Below the pieces are notes generated by a model. That model ran no database searches and had not been told where the DNA came from. It saw nothing but the letters and a program-made list of their open reading frames with translations. From WHSW01 sp963781265 (GTDB lineage Bacteria; Actinomycetota; Thermoleophilia; Solirubrobacterales; 70-9), in contig CAWAFH010000018.1 of NCBI GenBank assembly GCA_963781265.1, positions 682,001 to 746,000 of the forward strand: 64,000 bases of DNA. The letters run 5' to 3'. Shown here one piece after another: positions 9,101-17,570 of the stretch. A program made the position numbers and the translations under genes. The stretch's first letter is position 1. Each line of letters opens with the position of its first letter.

Positions 9101-10225
9101 CGAGGTCCGGGCCGACCGCCGGCAGCGTCGCCGGCGGGGAGGTCGGCTCGGGCTCGACGGTGCGCATCGGCACCTCGCCGTCGGGCGACTGCTCGGGATT
9201 GCGGCGCAGGTGCTCGACGTCGATGTCGTCGGCGGCGAGCTCGTCGAGCAGGGCCGCGAGGTCGCCGCGCGAGACGTTCGGGCGGCCGCGCTGCTTCACC
9301 GCCGAGAGCTTCTCGGCGAGCGCGAAGGCGCCGGAGTCGAGGATCGGCAGCAGGCGGCCGATCATCCGGTAGCGGTGCACGTAGTCGGCGGTGCAGAGGC
9401 CGTCGACGCGCTGCAGGTTCTGAAACTCGGCGACCAGGTGATCGATCCGCTTGGCCTCGACCCGCTCGAGCACCGGGTTGCGGTCCCACGGCGCGACCAC
9501 CGCCTCGAGCGCCGGCGGCCCAGGGGGCCTGCGGGTGCCAGACCACCGCGAGGCCGAAGAACGGCGCGATGATCGCGGAGCGCAGCTCGGCGTTGGCCGC
9601 CAGGAAGTCCTCGAGCGCGGTCAGCACCCCGTTGCCCGGGCCGCCCTCCTCGGTCGCCGTGCACTCGTAGTAGAGGCCGCGATCGCCGACCCCGGGATCG
9701 CCCGGGACGAGGAAGGCGTCGTGGGCGAGCGGCCGGCGGTGCTCGTCGGGGATGCGCTCGGGCGCGTGGTAGCTGTCGCGCCGCCCGAGCGGCCAGCCGA
9801 CGTCGTGGAGCAGGAGCAGCGGCATCCCCGGACCGGCGGCCCGGGCACCGAGCAGCTCGAGCTCGCCCGCGACCGTGAAGTAGTTGTGGTCGCCGTCGAT
9901 GATCACCACGTCGGGGAGTTCCATCTCGGCGAGCGCCTCGTGGCTGGTCCCGACCACGAGCTCGAGCTCCGGGTGCTGGTCGGCGAGCTTTCGCAGCAAC
10001 GGCCGTGGGGCCGGGTCGATCGCTGCGATCCGCTCCGCTCCCGGTGCGCGCGCCCCACCCGAGCAGCTCCTTGGTGAAGAGGCCGTGCTCGGCGCCGACC
10101 TCGGCGACCGACCGCGCGCCCGCGGCATCGAGACAGGCCCAGACGATCTCGCCGAGGTTGGCGAGGGTGCAGTCGAAGCTGTCCAGACGATCCGTGATCG
10201 TCCAGCCGGGGGTTTCTGGGGGCAA
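9084..10225 (-). pseudogene. SAM methyltransferase broken by two frameshifts
   Basis: Three adjoining frames together give one protein of about 380 residues. The first, from TTG 10225, reads VAEVGAEHGLFTKELLGWGA. Near 10040-10065 the frame shifts to GAERIAAIDPAPRPLLRKLA, which continues with VVIIDGDHNYFTVAGEL and LLLLHDVGWPLGRRDSYH. Near 9515-9530, at a run of G's, it shifts again to VAPWDRNPVLERVEAKRID and runs to the stop at 9084. The Methyltransf_24-like core (DGDHNY, then HDVGWP) is recognisable. No internal nonsense codon is needed if the two single-base shifts are corrected, so a sequencing error or very recent decay are both possible. It lies between the GT2 gene and the ABC transporter. 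Confidence 0.75.
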
Positions 10226-10298
10226 CGTCTCTCTCCGAACGGTGGGCCGGGTTTGCAGGTGAAATCCTAAGGCATGGGCGCGGCGCGGCCGCGCCGGG

Positions 10299-11078
10299 TC
10301 AGTGCTCGAGAACGAGGCCGAGGAATTGTCGCGTGCGCTCGTGCTTCGGGTTGTCGAGGACCTCGGCCGGCGGGCCCTGCTCGACGATCACGCCCTGGTC
10401 CATGAACACGACCCGGGTCCCGACCTCGCGCGCGAAGCCGATCTCGTGGGTGACGACGATCATCGTCATGCCCTCCTCGGCAAGCTCGCGCATGACATCG
10501 AGCACCTCCTTGACGAGCTCCGGATCGAGCGCCGAGGTGACCTCGTCGAAGAGCATCACGGTCGGGTCCATCGCCAACGCTCGCGCGATCGCGACGCGTT
10601 GCTGCTGACCGCCGGACAGCCGGTCGGGGAACTCGTCGAGCTTGTCGGCGAGACCGACCCGGGCGAGCAGCGAGCGCGCTTTGTCGCCGGCCTCCTCCGA
10701 GGAGCGGTCGAGGACCTTCTGCTGGGCGAGGCGGACGTTGTCCATCGCGCATTTGTGCGGAAACAGGTTGAACTGCTGAAACACCATCCCGACCCGGCGG
10801 CGGACGAAGTCCACGCCCTCGGTCGCGTCGGCGCCGGTGATCTCCTGGCCCTCCAGCAGTATGTGGCCGTCCTCGGGCGGCTCCAGCAGGTTGATGCAGC
10901 GCAGCAGCGTGGACTTGCCCGAGCCGCTGGGGCCGAGCACGCAGACCACCTCGCCGCGCTGGATCTCGAGGTCGACTCCCCGCAGGACCTCGAGCCTGCC
11001 GAAGCGCTTGCACACGTTGTGCAGCGCCAGCATCGGGCCGCCGTTGGCGGCAGCCGCGGGCGTCGCCTCGGCGCTCAT
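10299..11078 (-). CDS. polar amino-acid ABC transporter ATP-binding protein
   Basis: 259 residues with Walker A GPSGSGKST, the LSGGQQQR signature, Walker B VMLFDEVTSALDPE and the switch His in VVTHEIG. This is a complete GlnQ/HisP-type ATPase of normal length. It energises uptake through the permease encoded just upstream on the same strand, whose stop it overlaps (ATGA at 11075-11078). Substrate class follows from the binding protein at 11996 and cannot be set to one amino acid from sequence. Confidence 0.95.
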   Translation of the reverse strand: MSAEATPAAAANGGPMLALHNVCKRFGRLEVLRGVDLEIQRGEVVCVLGPSGSGKSTLLRCINLLEPPEDGHILLEGQEITGADATEGVDFVRRRVGMVFQQFNLFPHKCAMDNVRLAQQKVLDRSSEEAGDKARSLLARVGLADKLDEFPDRLSGGQQQRVAIARALAMDPTVMLFDEVTSALDPELVKEVLDVMRELAEEGMTMIVVTHEIGFAREVGTRVVFMDQGVIVEQGPPAEVLDNPKHERTRQFLGLVLEH

Positions 11079-11896
11079 ACAGTCACCCCGCCGCCTTCGC
11101 CGAGCGCCGGGTCGGCCGGGACAGTGTCGCCGTCACCGCCACCGGAGCCACCGCGGCCGACCTTACGTTCCTCACGGGCGATCAGGTAGTCGACCAGGCG
11201 CGCGAGCGGGATCGTGACGATCAGGAAGAGGATCGCGCCCATCACCAGGCCGGAGCCGTTGTAGACCTCCGACTGGATGTCGCGGCCGGCCTGGACCACC
11301 TCGACGGCCCCGAGGACGCTGACCAGGGAGGTGTCCTTCATCAGCGCGATGAAGTCGTTCAGCAGCGGCGGGACCACCCGGCGCACGGCCTGGGGGACGA
11401 TCACGAACCGCATCGCCTGCCCGTGGCTCATGCCGAGCGAGCGCGCGGCCTCCATCTGGCCGCGCGGGACCGACTCGATTCCGGCGCGATAGACCTCGGC
11501 CATGTAGGCGCCGTAGGTGATCGTGAGCCCGAAGACGCCGTACCAGAACGGCGAGGTCTGCCCGAACCAGGTCGGGCTGGCGATCGACTTGGGCAGCACC
11601 TCGCCGCCGATCGGCGCGCCGAAGACCGAGAGACCGGAGATCAGCAGCAGGACCAGCAACAGGGGGATCCCTCGAAAGACGTCGATGTACCCGATCGCGA
11701 GCCAGCGGACCGGTGCCAGCGCTTTCCCCGGCAACTGGCGCAAGACGGCGAGGATCAGGCCCCAGGTGAGACCGAGGATTCCGGAGATGATCGAGAGCTT
11801 GATCGTGATCCAGAAGCCATTCAGGAGCGCTTCGAAGTTCCCGTCGGAGAAGACGACGTTCTTGAAGTCGAAGTAGTAGTCGATGATGAAGTTCAT
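11075..11896 (-). CDS. polar amino-acid ABC transporter permease
   Basis: 273 residues with the HisM/GlnP-type inner-membrane architecture: an N-terminal segment (FWITIKLSIISGILGLTWGL), then GYIDVFRGIPLLLVLLLISG, and the EAA-loop region YRAGIESVPRGQMEAARSLG that contacts the ATPase. About five membrane segments are visible. The C-terminal tail is Gly-rich and hydrophilic. Transcribed in the order binding protein, permease, ATPase, with an attenuator-like hairpin between binding protein and permease. Confidence 0.94.
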   Translation of the reverse strand: MNFIIDYYFDFKNVVFSDGNFEALLNGFWITIKLSIISGILGLTWGLILAVLRQLPGKALAPVRWLAIGYIDVFRGIPLLLVLLLISGLSVFGAPIGGEVLPKSIASPTWFGQTSPFWYGVFGLTITYGAYMAEVYRAGIESVPRGQMEAARSLGMSHGQAMRFVIVPQAVRRVVPPLLNDFIALMKDTSLVSVLGAVEVVQAGRDIQSEVYNGSGLVMGAILFLIVTIPLARLVDYLIAREERKVGRGGSGGGDGDTVPADPALGEGGGVTV

Positions 11897-11937
11897 GGCT
11901 TCTCCAGGCTTTTGGCCACCAGCCTATTCGGAACGAA

Positions 11938-11963
11938 AGGGGGCGCCAACCTCGGCGCCCCCT
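11938..11963 (-). terminator. intra-operon hairpin with T-rich tail (attenuator-like)
   Basis: On the minus strand the perfect 10-bp stem AGGGGGCGCC/GGCGCCCCCT with a 6-base loop is followed by TTTCGTTCC. It sits between the binding-protein stop and the permease start. Partial termination here would make the binding protein more abundant than the membrane subunits, a common arrangement in ABC uptake operons. Confidence 0.7.
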
Positions 11964-11995
11964 GTCCAGTTCGATGGATGTGCGTCGACGTGGGC

Positions 11996-12856
11996 TCAGC
12001 TACCCGGGTTCGTCGTGGTCCCGTTGAGGACCGATTCCGGCGGATCCGTCTTGAAGTACTGCTGGTACAGATCCGTGAGCGTGCCGTCGTCCTTGAGGTC
12101 GCTGAGCGCGCCGTTGACGGCGTCGAGCAGCTCCGGGTTCTCCTTCGAGAGGGCGATCCCGTAGAGCTCGTTGGTCGGGATCTCGGCGGCGATCTCGACG
12201 CCGCCCTGCTTCTCGACCGCGTCGACCGCGACGGGCTGATCGATGATCGCCGCGTCGACCTGACCGGTGGTCACGGCCGCGATCGCGTCCGGGCCCTCCG
12301 GGTAGCCGCGAACCTCGGCGGCATCGGTCTCGTCGTTGGCGTACGTCTCGCCGGTGGTCGCGTCCTGCGCGCCGACGATCTTGCCGGCGAGGTCGTCGAC
12401 CGAGGTGATGTCGGAGCCCTCCGGCACGACCAGCGCCTGCTGCGCCTCGTAGTACGGGTCCGAGAAGTTGACCGTCTTCTGGCGGCCTGGCGTGATCGTC
12501 GAGGCGGCGACGACGACGTCGAACTGATCCGCGGCGACGTTGCGGAAGATCGTGTCGAACGAGGTGTCCTGGAACTCCGGCGTCAGCCCGAGGCGGTCGG
12601 CGATGTCGTTCGCGAGGTCGATGTCGAAGCCGCCGAAGTCGGCGTCGGCCGGCGTCCCGATCTCGAACGGCGGGTACGGCGCGTCCGTGCCGATCAGGAG
12701 CGTCCCGTCGGTGATCGTGGAGAAGCTTCCCGAGCTCGCGGTCGTGTCGGAGCCGGAATCGGAGGTGGTGTTGTCGTCGCTACCGCAGCCGGCGGCGATC
12801 ATGGCGGTGATTGCAATCGCCAGGGCGGCGATCAGGATCGGCAGACGCGATCTCAT
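11996..12856 (-). CDS. polar amino-acid ABC transporter substrate-binding lipoprotein
   Basis: 286 residues. A lipoprotein signal (basic start, hydrophobic stretch, then the AAGC lipobox) is followed by a Ser/Thr/Asp linker. The mature part is a periplasmic-binding-protein type II domain (SBP_bac_3): LLIGTDAPYPPFEIG, GFDIDLANDIADRLG, the FDVVVAASTITPGR hinge strand and VDAAIIDQPVAV. A purine-rich GAGAGGGG lies upstream of ATG 12856. It lies 25 bases downstream of the GT2-methyltransferase gene on the same strand, so its own promoter probably lies inside that gene's 3' end. It captures amino acids outside the membrane for the permease and ATPase. Confidence 0.94.
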   Translation of the reverse strand: MRSRLPILIAALAIAITAMIAAGCGSDDNTTSDSGSDTTASSGSFSTITDGTLLIGTDAPYPPFEIGTPADADFGGFDIDLANDIADRLGLTPEFQDTSFDTIFRNVAADQFDVVVAASTITPGRQKTVNFSDPYYEAQQALVVPEGSDITSVDDLAGKIVGAQDATTGETYANDETDAAEVRGYPEGPDAIAAVTTGQVDAAIIDQPVAVDAVEKQGGVEIAAEIPTNELYGIALSKENPELLDAVNGALSDLKDDGTLTDLYQQYFKTDPPESVLNGTTTNPGS

Positions 12857-12881
12857 CTTGTTTTCAGTCCCCTCTCTGGGC

Positions 12882-14579
12882 CTAGTGGACGGCTTGTTCG
12901 GATTGAGTTTTACGCTTTTGCGCTCGCGGGATCAGCCCGGCGGACGTTCGGGCGCCCGTGCTTCGACGATTGCGGTGCCGGCAACGCTGCGTTGCGAAGC
13001 CGAAAGAGCCACGCGGTCCAGACCGCCCGCGCCCGACCCGGCCGACGGCCAGTTCGTCGCCGATCCGCTCGAACCCGATCTCGGCTTCGGCCTGCCAGCG
13101 CTCCAGGACCCAGCGCTCGCCGGAGCGGGCCGCGTCGTCGAGGACGACCGTCGCCCCGGGCGCCAGGCGCCGACCGAGGACGGGCAGCGCCGGGTAGCGG
13201 CTGCGCTCGCGCCCCGGCTCGCCGCCCGGAGGGCCGTCCACGAGGAGCAGGTCGATCGGCTCGCCGAGCCGCTCGACCGCTGCGGGCGAGTACCACTCGC
13301 AGCCCGGCTCCGCGAACGGGTTGGGCGTGAGCGGCGCGTCGATCACCTCGGTCCATCGGTCGAGCCCCTCGGCCTCGAGCCGCCGGCGGACCTCGCCCGC
13401 CCATGCCGGGTAGTGCTCCAGCGCCTGGAGGCGCCCACCGCCCCGCGCGCGCAGGAGCCGGGCGATCGCGATCGTGCTCTCGCCGGATCCGCATTCGACC
13501 ACCAGCGGGTCGCCGGCCGGCACGAGGGTGAGCAGGGCCTCGAGCGCCGGCGCCGAGAGCGCCCAGCCGTCGAGTTGAAGCGGCCGCGCCCGATCGTGCA
13601 GGGAGCGCAGCAGCGCCCCCGCCCCGGCGGGCGGCCCGGCCGGGCGGTCGAGCCCGCGCGCGGCCCGCGCCCGGCGGCGGACGATCTCGGCGTCGATCGC
13701 CGCGGTCGGGCCGCCCGAGATGCGGTGCGGAGCGTCGGTCGCGTAGTAGGCGGCGATCGCCGGCAGCACGAGCGGGTCGGCGTCGGTGGTGAGCCGGGCG
13801 AGCAGGTCCCAGTCGCCCATCAGCGTCAGCTGCGGGTCGAAGCGCGCCTCCGGGAGACCGGCGCGATGGGCGATCGCCGAGGTGTCGGCCGGGTTCGCCT
13901 CGGTGATTCCCTCCCGGTCGTAGGGGTTGAGGTAGATACTCGGGAGCGTGCCGCCGATCGGGCTCGCGGTCCTGGCGATGTCGTCGACCACCAGAGCCCC
14001 GTAGACGACGTCCGTCTCCGGGCGCTGCTCGAACGCCCAGACGACGCTCTTGAGCCAGCCCGGGTGCATGCGGTTGTCGTCGTCGAGGTAGGCGACGAGC
14101 TCGCCGCGCGCATCGGCGAGCGCCGCGTTGCGCGCCGCGCCCGGGCCGCGCCCGTCGCCCTTGGTCGCCCGCAGGGACCGCACGCGCTCGTCGTCGATGG
14201 CGTCGAGCAGCGCCGCGGTCTCGTCCTCGCTCTCGTCGTCGGCGACCACGAGCTCGAACCGGCCATAGGTCTGGGCGAGCACCGAGTCGATTGCGCGGGA
14301 CAGCAGCCCGGCCCGGTTGCGGGTCGCGATCACGACACTCACGAGCGGCGAGCTGCTCAGGGTCGCCTGCTCGATCCAGGCCATCGTCGGCGCGACCGAG
14401 TCGAGCGGTCGCCGCGCGAGCACGGCGAGCGCCGCCTCGGCCGCGGCGGCGCGCTCGCCGAGTCCGTCGACCCGGCGGTCGAGCTCGGCGAACCGGCCGT
14501 CCGCCTCGCCGCGGCCGATCAGCCGGCGGCGCGCCAGCCGCCGCCAGCCGCGCGCTGAATTGCCTCCCGGATCCTGCAT
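12882..14579 (-). CDS. GT2 glycosyltransferase fused to a SAM methyltransferase
   Basis: 565 residues. After a charged N-terminal helix (about 80 residues), a GT2 domain starts at VSVVIATRNRAGLLSRAIDS, with VVADDESEDET and the DDDN acidic motif, and GDWDLLARL. From about residue 330 a class I methyltransferase follows: VVECGSGESTIAIARLLRA, then IDLLLVDGPPGG and GATVVLDDAARSG, a Methyltransf_24 pattern. It could add a sugar and then methylate it, a usual way of capping or tuning a surface glycan. The last 45 residues look non-protein-like, whereas another frame reads VWTAWLFRLRNAALPAP to a stop at 12910. A frameshift near 13040 is therefore possible and the real C-terminus is uncertain. Confidence 0.85.
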   Translation of the reverse strand: MQDPGGNSARGWRRLARRRLIGRGEADGRFAELDRRVDGLGERAAAAEAALAVLARRPLDSVAPTMAWIEQATLSSSPLVSVVIATRNRAGLLSRAIDSVLAQTYGRFELVVADDESEDETAALLDAIDDERVRSLRATKGDGRGPGAARNAALADARGELVAYLDDDNRMHPGWLKSVVWAFEQRPETDVVYGALVVDDIARTASPIGGTLPSIYLNPYDREGITEANPADTSAIAHRAGLPEARFDPQLTLMGDWDLLARLTTDADPLVLPAIAAYYATDAPHRISGGPTAAIDAEIVRRRARAARGLDRPAGPPAGAGALLRSLHDRARPLQLDGWALSAPALEALLTLVPAGDPLVVECGSGESTIAIARLLRARGGGRLQALEHYPAWAGEVRRRLEAEGLDRWTEVIDAPLTPNPFAEPGCEWYSPAAVERLGEPIDLLLVDGPPGGEPGRERSRYPALPVLGRRLAPGATVVLDDAARSGERWVLERWQAEAEIGFERIGDELAVGRVGRGRSGPRGSFGFATQRCRHRNRRSTGARTSAGLIPRAQKRKTQSEQAVH

Positions 14580-14651
14580 GCGCAGGCAACCTACCGGCGC
14601 CCGCAGCGAGCCGGGAGCGCGCTCCGCGACCTCACTACACTTCCTGAAGTG

Positions 14652-15617
14652 ATGCTCGAGTCGTCACTCAACCGGCCCTGCGGGGGCCGCTACGGCAACG
14701 TGATCGAGGCGGTCGGCAACACGCCGTTGGTCGAGCTGCCGCGCCTCTCGCCGAAGCCGGGGGTGAGGATCTTCGCGAAGCTCGAGGGCCGCAACCCGAC
14801 GGGCTCGGTCAAGGACCGGGTCGCGAAGGCGATGATCGAGGCGGCCGAGGCCGAGGGCGCGATCGCGCCCGGCCAGACCGTGCTCGAGCCGACCTCGGGC
14901 AACACCGGGATCGCGCTCGCGATGATCTGCCGCCGCAAGGGCTATCCGTTCAAGGCGGTGATGCCCGACAACGTCACCGAGGAGCGCTCCCAGCTGCTGC
15001 GGATGTTCGGCGCCGAGATCGTCTACTCCGAGGGCGCCAAGGGCTCGAACGGATCGGTCGAGCTGGCACTCGACATGGTCGGCTCCGACGCGTCGTACTA
15101 CATGCCGTACCAGTACGGCAACGAGGCGAACCCGCGCGCCCACTACAACGGCACCGCGGTCGAGATCCTCGACGAGCTCGACGAGGTCGCCGCCTTCGTC
15201 GCCGGCCTCGGCACCGGCGGCACGCTGATGGGCAACGGCCGCCGGCTCAAGGAGGCCGACCCCGAGACGAAGATCGTCGCCGCCGAGCCGATGCAGGGCG
15301 AGCTCGTTCAGGGCCTGCGCTCGCTCGACGACGGCTTCATCCCACCGATCATCGACCTCTCGGTGCTCGACCGAAAGATCATGGTCTCGAACCGCGACGC
15401 GATCCTCTGGACCCAGAAGCTGCTGCACGAGGAGGGCCTGTTCGCCGGCGTCTCGGCGGGTGCCGTGGCGGCGATCTGCGTGCGAATCGCCGGCGAGCTC
15501 GACGGTGGCAACGTCGTCTTCCTCGTCCCCGACGACGGCTGGAAGTACCTCTCCTCGGGCGTCTACACGACTCCGATCGAGGAGCTGGAAGGGATCGACG
15601 AGACGATCTGGTGGTAG
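14652..15617 (+). CDS. cysK: cysteine synthase (O-acetylserine sulfhydrylase family)
   Basis: 321 residues from ATG 14652; a GTG directly before it at 14649 is an alternative. It is a fold-type II PLP enzyme: the PLP lysine K54 lies in PTGSVKDR, and the phosphate/substrate loops are TSGNTG, GLGTGGT and SAGAVAAI. It makes L-cysteine from O-acetylserine (or O-phosphoserine) and sulfide in the cytoplasm. The family also includes cystathionine beta-synthase-like members; the short length without a CBS domain argues for cysteine synthase. It is divergent from the GT2-methyltransferase gene, with about 70 bases between them, and sits inside the glycan locus without an evident functional link. Confidence 0.9.
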   Translation: MLESSLNRPCGGRYGNVIEAVGNTPLVELPRLSPKPGVRIFAKLEGRNPTGSVKDRVAKAMIEAAEAEGAIAPGQTVLEPTSGNTGIALAMICRRKGYPFKAVMPDNVTEERSQLLRMFGAEIVYSEGAKGSNGSVELALDMVGSDASYYMPYQYGNEANPRAHYNGTAVEILDELDEVAAFVAGLGTGGTLMGNGRRLKEADPETKIVAAEPMQGELVQGLRSLDDGFIPPIIDLSVLDRKIMVSNRDAILWTQKLLHEEGLFAGVSAGAVAAICVRIAGELDGGNVVFLVPDDGWKYLSSGVYTTPIEELEGIDETIWW

Positions 15618-15690
15618 GCGCGCCGCGCCCCGCGCGCCCCGGCGGGTGAGCGGACCGAAGCCTTCCGCCGGCTCGAGCGTTCGCTCTAAC

Positions 15691-15900
15691 ATGCGGCCGA
15701 TGCCGCCAAGCGAGCTCGAAGCCCAGCGCGAACAGTTTCACCGCGAGCTGATGCGCAAGTCCATGCGGATCGCCGAGCTCGAGCTGCTGCTCGAGCTCAC
15801 CGAGAACCGCTACCGGCGCTCGCTGAGCTGGAGGCTGACCCGGCCCCTGCGCCTCGCGCAGCGGCTGCGCTTGCGCGCCCGGTCCCCGAAGCCCGGCTGA
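15691..15900 (+). CDS. small basic coiled-coil protein with SWRLT-PLR motif
   Basis: 69 residues (ATG 15691, with another ATG at 15700). It consists of a single charged helix, REQFHRELMRKSMRIAELEL, followed by RRSLSWRLTRPLRLAQRLR. The S-x-SWR-x-T-x-PLR motif is commonly seen at the ends of GT2 glycosyltransferases, where it probably contacts the membrane; here it is a free-standing protein. Its stop overlaps the start of the next GT2 gene by one base (TGATG), so the two are coupled. It is probably an accessory subunit or detached N-terminal segment of that enzyme. Function is inferred only from context. Confidence 0.7.
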   Translation: MRPMPPSELEAQREQFHRELMRKSMRIAELELLLELTENRYRRSLSWRLTRPLRLAQRLRLRARSPKPG

Positions 15901-17570
15901 TGAGGTCGCGGATCCGCAGGCCGGCGCTGACCCCCCGGGGCCGCGCCCGACGGCGCGAGATCGCCGAGCAGCTGCACGCGCTGGCGGCGCGGCCGCTGAT
16001 CTCGGTCGTGATGCCCACCTACGAGACCGACCGCCGGTATCTGCGCGAGGCGATCGAGTCGGTGCGCAATCAGCGGTACCCCGACTGGGAGCTGTGCGTC
16101 GCCGACGACGGCTCGCGATCGAGCGCGGTCCGCGCCGAGCTCGAGCGCGCCCGCTCGCAGGATCCGCGCATCAAGCCCGCCTATCTGGAGCGCAACGTCG
16201 GCATCGCGGCCGCGACGAACGCGGCCCTCGAGCTCGCGAGCGGCGAGTTCGTCGCCTTCCTCGACCACGACGACGTGCTCTCCTCGGACGCCCTGCTGCG
16301 GGTGGCCGAGGCCCTCGGCGAGGACCCTGAGCTCGACGTCGTCTACTCCGACTCGGACAAGCTGACCGCCCACGGGTCGCGCGCCGACCCGTTCTTCAAG
16401 CCCGACTGGTCACCCGTCTACGCGCTCGGCGCGATGTACATCGGGCATCTGCTCGTCGTCCGCCGCTCGCTCGCCGAGCGCGTGGGCGGCTTCGATTCGG
16501 CCTACGACAAGATCCAGGACTTCGAGTTCATGCTGCGCGTCTCGGAGCGCACCGAGCGGATCCGTCACCTGCCGCGGATCCTGTACCACTGGCGGGCGAT
16601 CCCGGGCAGCATCGCGGCCGGCGCCGACCAAAAGGATGGGGTTCCCGAGTTGCAGGCGCGAGCGGTGAGCGCCCACCTGGACCGGATCGGCGCGCCGGCG
16701 CGCGCGGTCGAGCATCCGCGGATCCCTCACCGCGCCCAGCTCGCCGCCGATCCACGGCACACGCCGCCGCCCGACGAGCTCGCCGAGCAGGTGACGGTGA
16801 TCGTTGCCTGGCGCGGCGGCGACGGCCTCGGCCGGCTGCTCGCCTCCCTGCACGAGGTCGGCGAGCGCCCGCCGGCCGAGGTGATCGTCGCGGGCGCCGA
16901 CGTGACGGAGATCGAGCGCGCGGCGGGCGGTCACCCGGTTCATGCCCTCGCCGACGAGGGCGCCTTGCTCAACCGGGCCCGGGCGTTGAACCTCGCGGCG
17001 AAGGCCGCGAGCACGCCGTGGCTGCTGCTCTGCAGCGACGCCGCCGAGGTGGTCGAGCCGGACTGGCTCACCCAGCTGTGGCTGCACGCGTCGTTGCCCG
17101 GCGTCGCCGCCGCTGGGCCGCTGATCTCGCGTCCCGACGGGCGCGCCGAGGCGGCCGGGTTCGCGATCGGCCTCGACCACCCGGTCGAGCCGATGCTGCC
17201 CGGGCTCGGCGCCGACGAGGACGGCTACTACGGCTCGCTCGTCTGCTCGCGCGACGTCTCCGCGGTCAGCGACGAGTTCATGCTGATCCGCCGGGCTGCC
17301 TACGAGGCCGCCGGTGGCCTCGAGGAGAACTTTCTCACCGGCTATGCCGACTTCGATCTCTGCCAGCGGCTGCGCGCGGAGGGCGGGGGAGTGGTCTACG
17401 CGGCGCGCCCGCGGGTCGTCGTCCACGAGACCCCGGCGGCGCGACGCGAGTCCCTCGACATCGTCGATCGCGCCCTGTTCGTCGATCGCTGGTATGACCG
17501 GCTGGCCGACGGCGACCCGTTCTTCAACCCCAACTTCGCTCGCGCCGAGGCGAGCTTCGTCCCCGGATGA
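15900..17570 (+). CDS. GT2 family glycosyltransferase with two GT2 domains
   Basis: 556 residues. The first GT2 domain (about 25-260) has LISVVMPTYETDRRYLREAI, the CVADDGS strand, the DHDD metal-binding motif and HLPRILYHWRAIPGS. The second GT-A domain (about 300-540) begins VTVIVAWRGGDGLGRLLASL. It lacks a clear DXD but keeps GGLEENFLTGYADFDLCQRL, matching the ED-dyad region of rhamnan and O-antigen GT2 enzymes. It starts at the ATG overlapping the small coiled-coil gene and ends with ATGA overlapping the GT4 gene. It belongs to a coupled set of glycan assembly enzymes (15691-19671). Confidence 0.88.
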   Translation: MRSRIRRPALTPRGRARRREIAEQLHALAARPLISVVMPTYETDRRYLREAIESVRNQRYPDWELCVADDGSRSSAVRAELERARSQDPRIKPAYLERNVGIAAATNAALELASGEFVAFLDHDDVLSSDALLRVAEALGEDPELDVVYSDSDKLTAHGSRADPFFKPDWSPVYALGAMYIGHLLVVRRSLAERVGGFDSAYDKIQDFEFMLRVSERTERIRHLPRILYHWRAIPGSIAAGADQKDGVPELQARAVSAHLDRIGAPARAVEHPRIPHRAQLAADPRHTPPPDELAEQVTVIVAWRGGDGLGRLLASLHEVGERPPAEVIVAGADVTEIERAAGGHPVHALADEGALLNRARALNLAAKAASTPWLLLCSDAAEVVEPDWLTQLWLHASLPGVAAAGPLISRPDGRAEAAGFAIGLDHPVEPMLPGLGADEDGYYGSLVCSRDVSAVSDEFMLIRRAAYEAAGGLEENFLTGYADFDLCQRLRAEGGGVVYAARPRVVVHETPAARRESLDIVDRALFVDRWYDRLADGDPFFNPNFARAEASFVPG

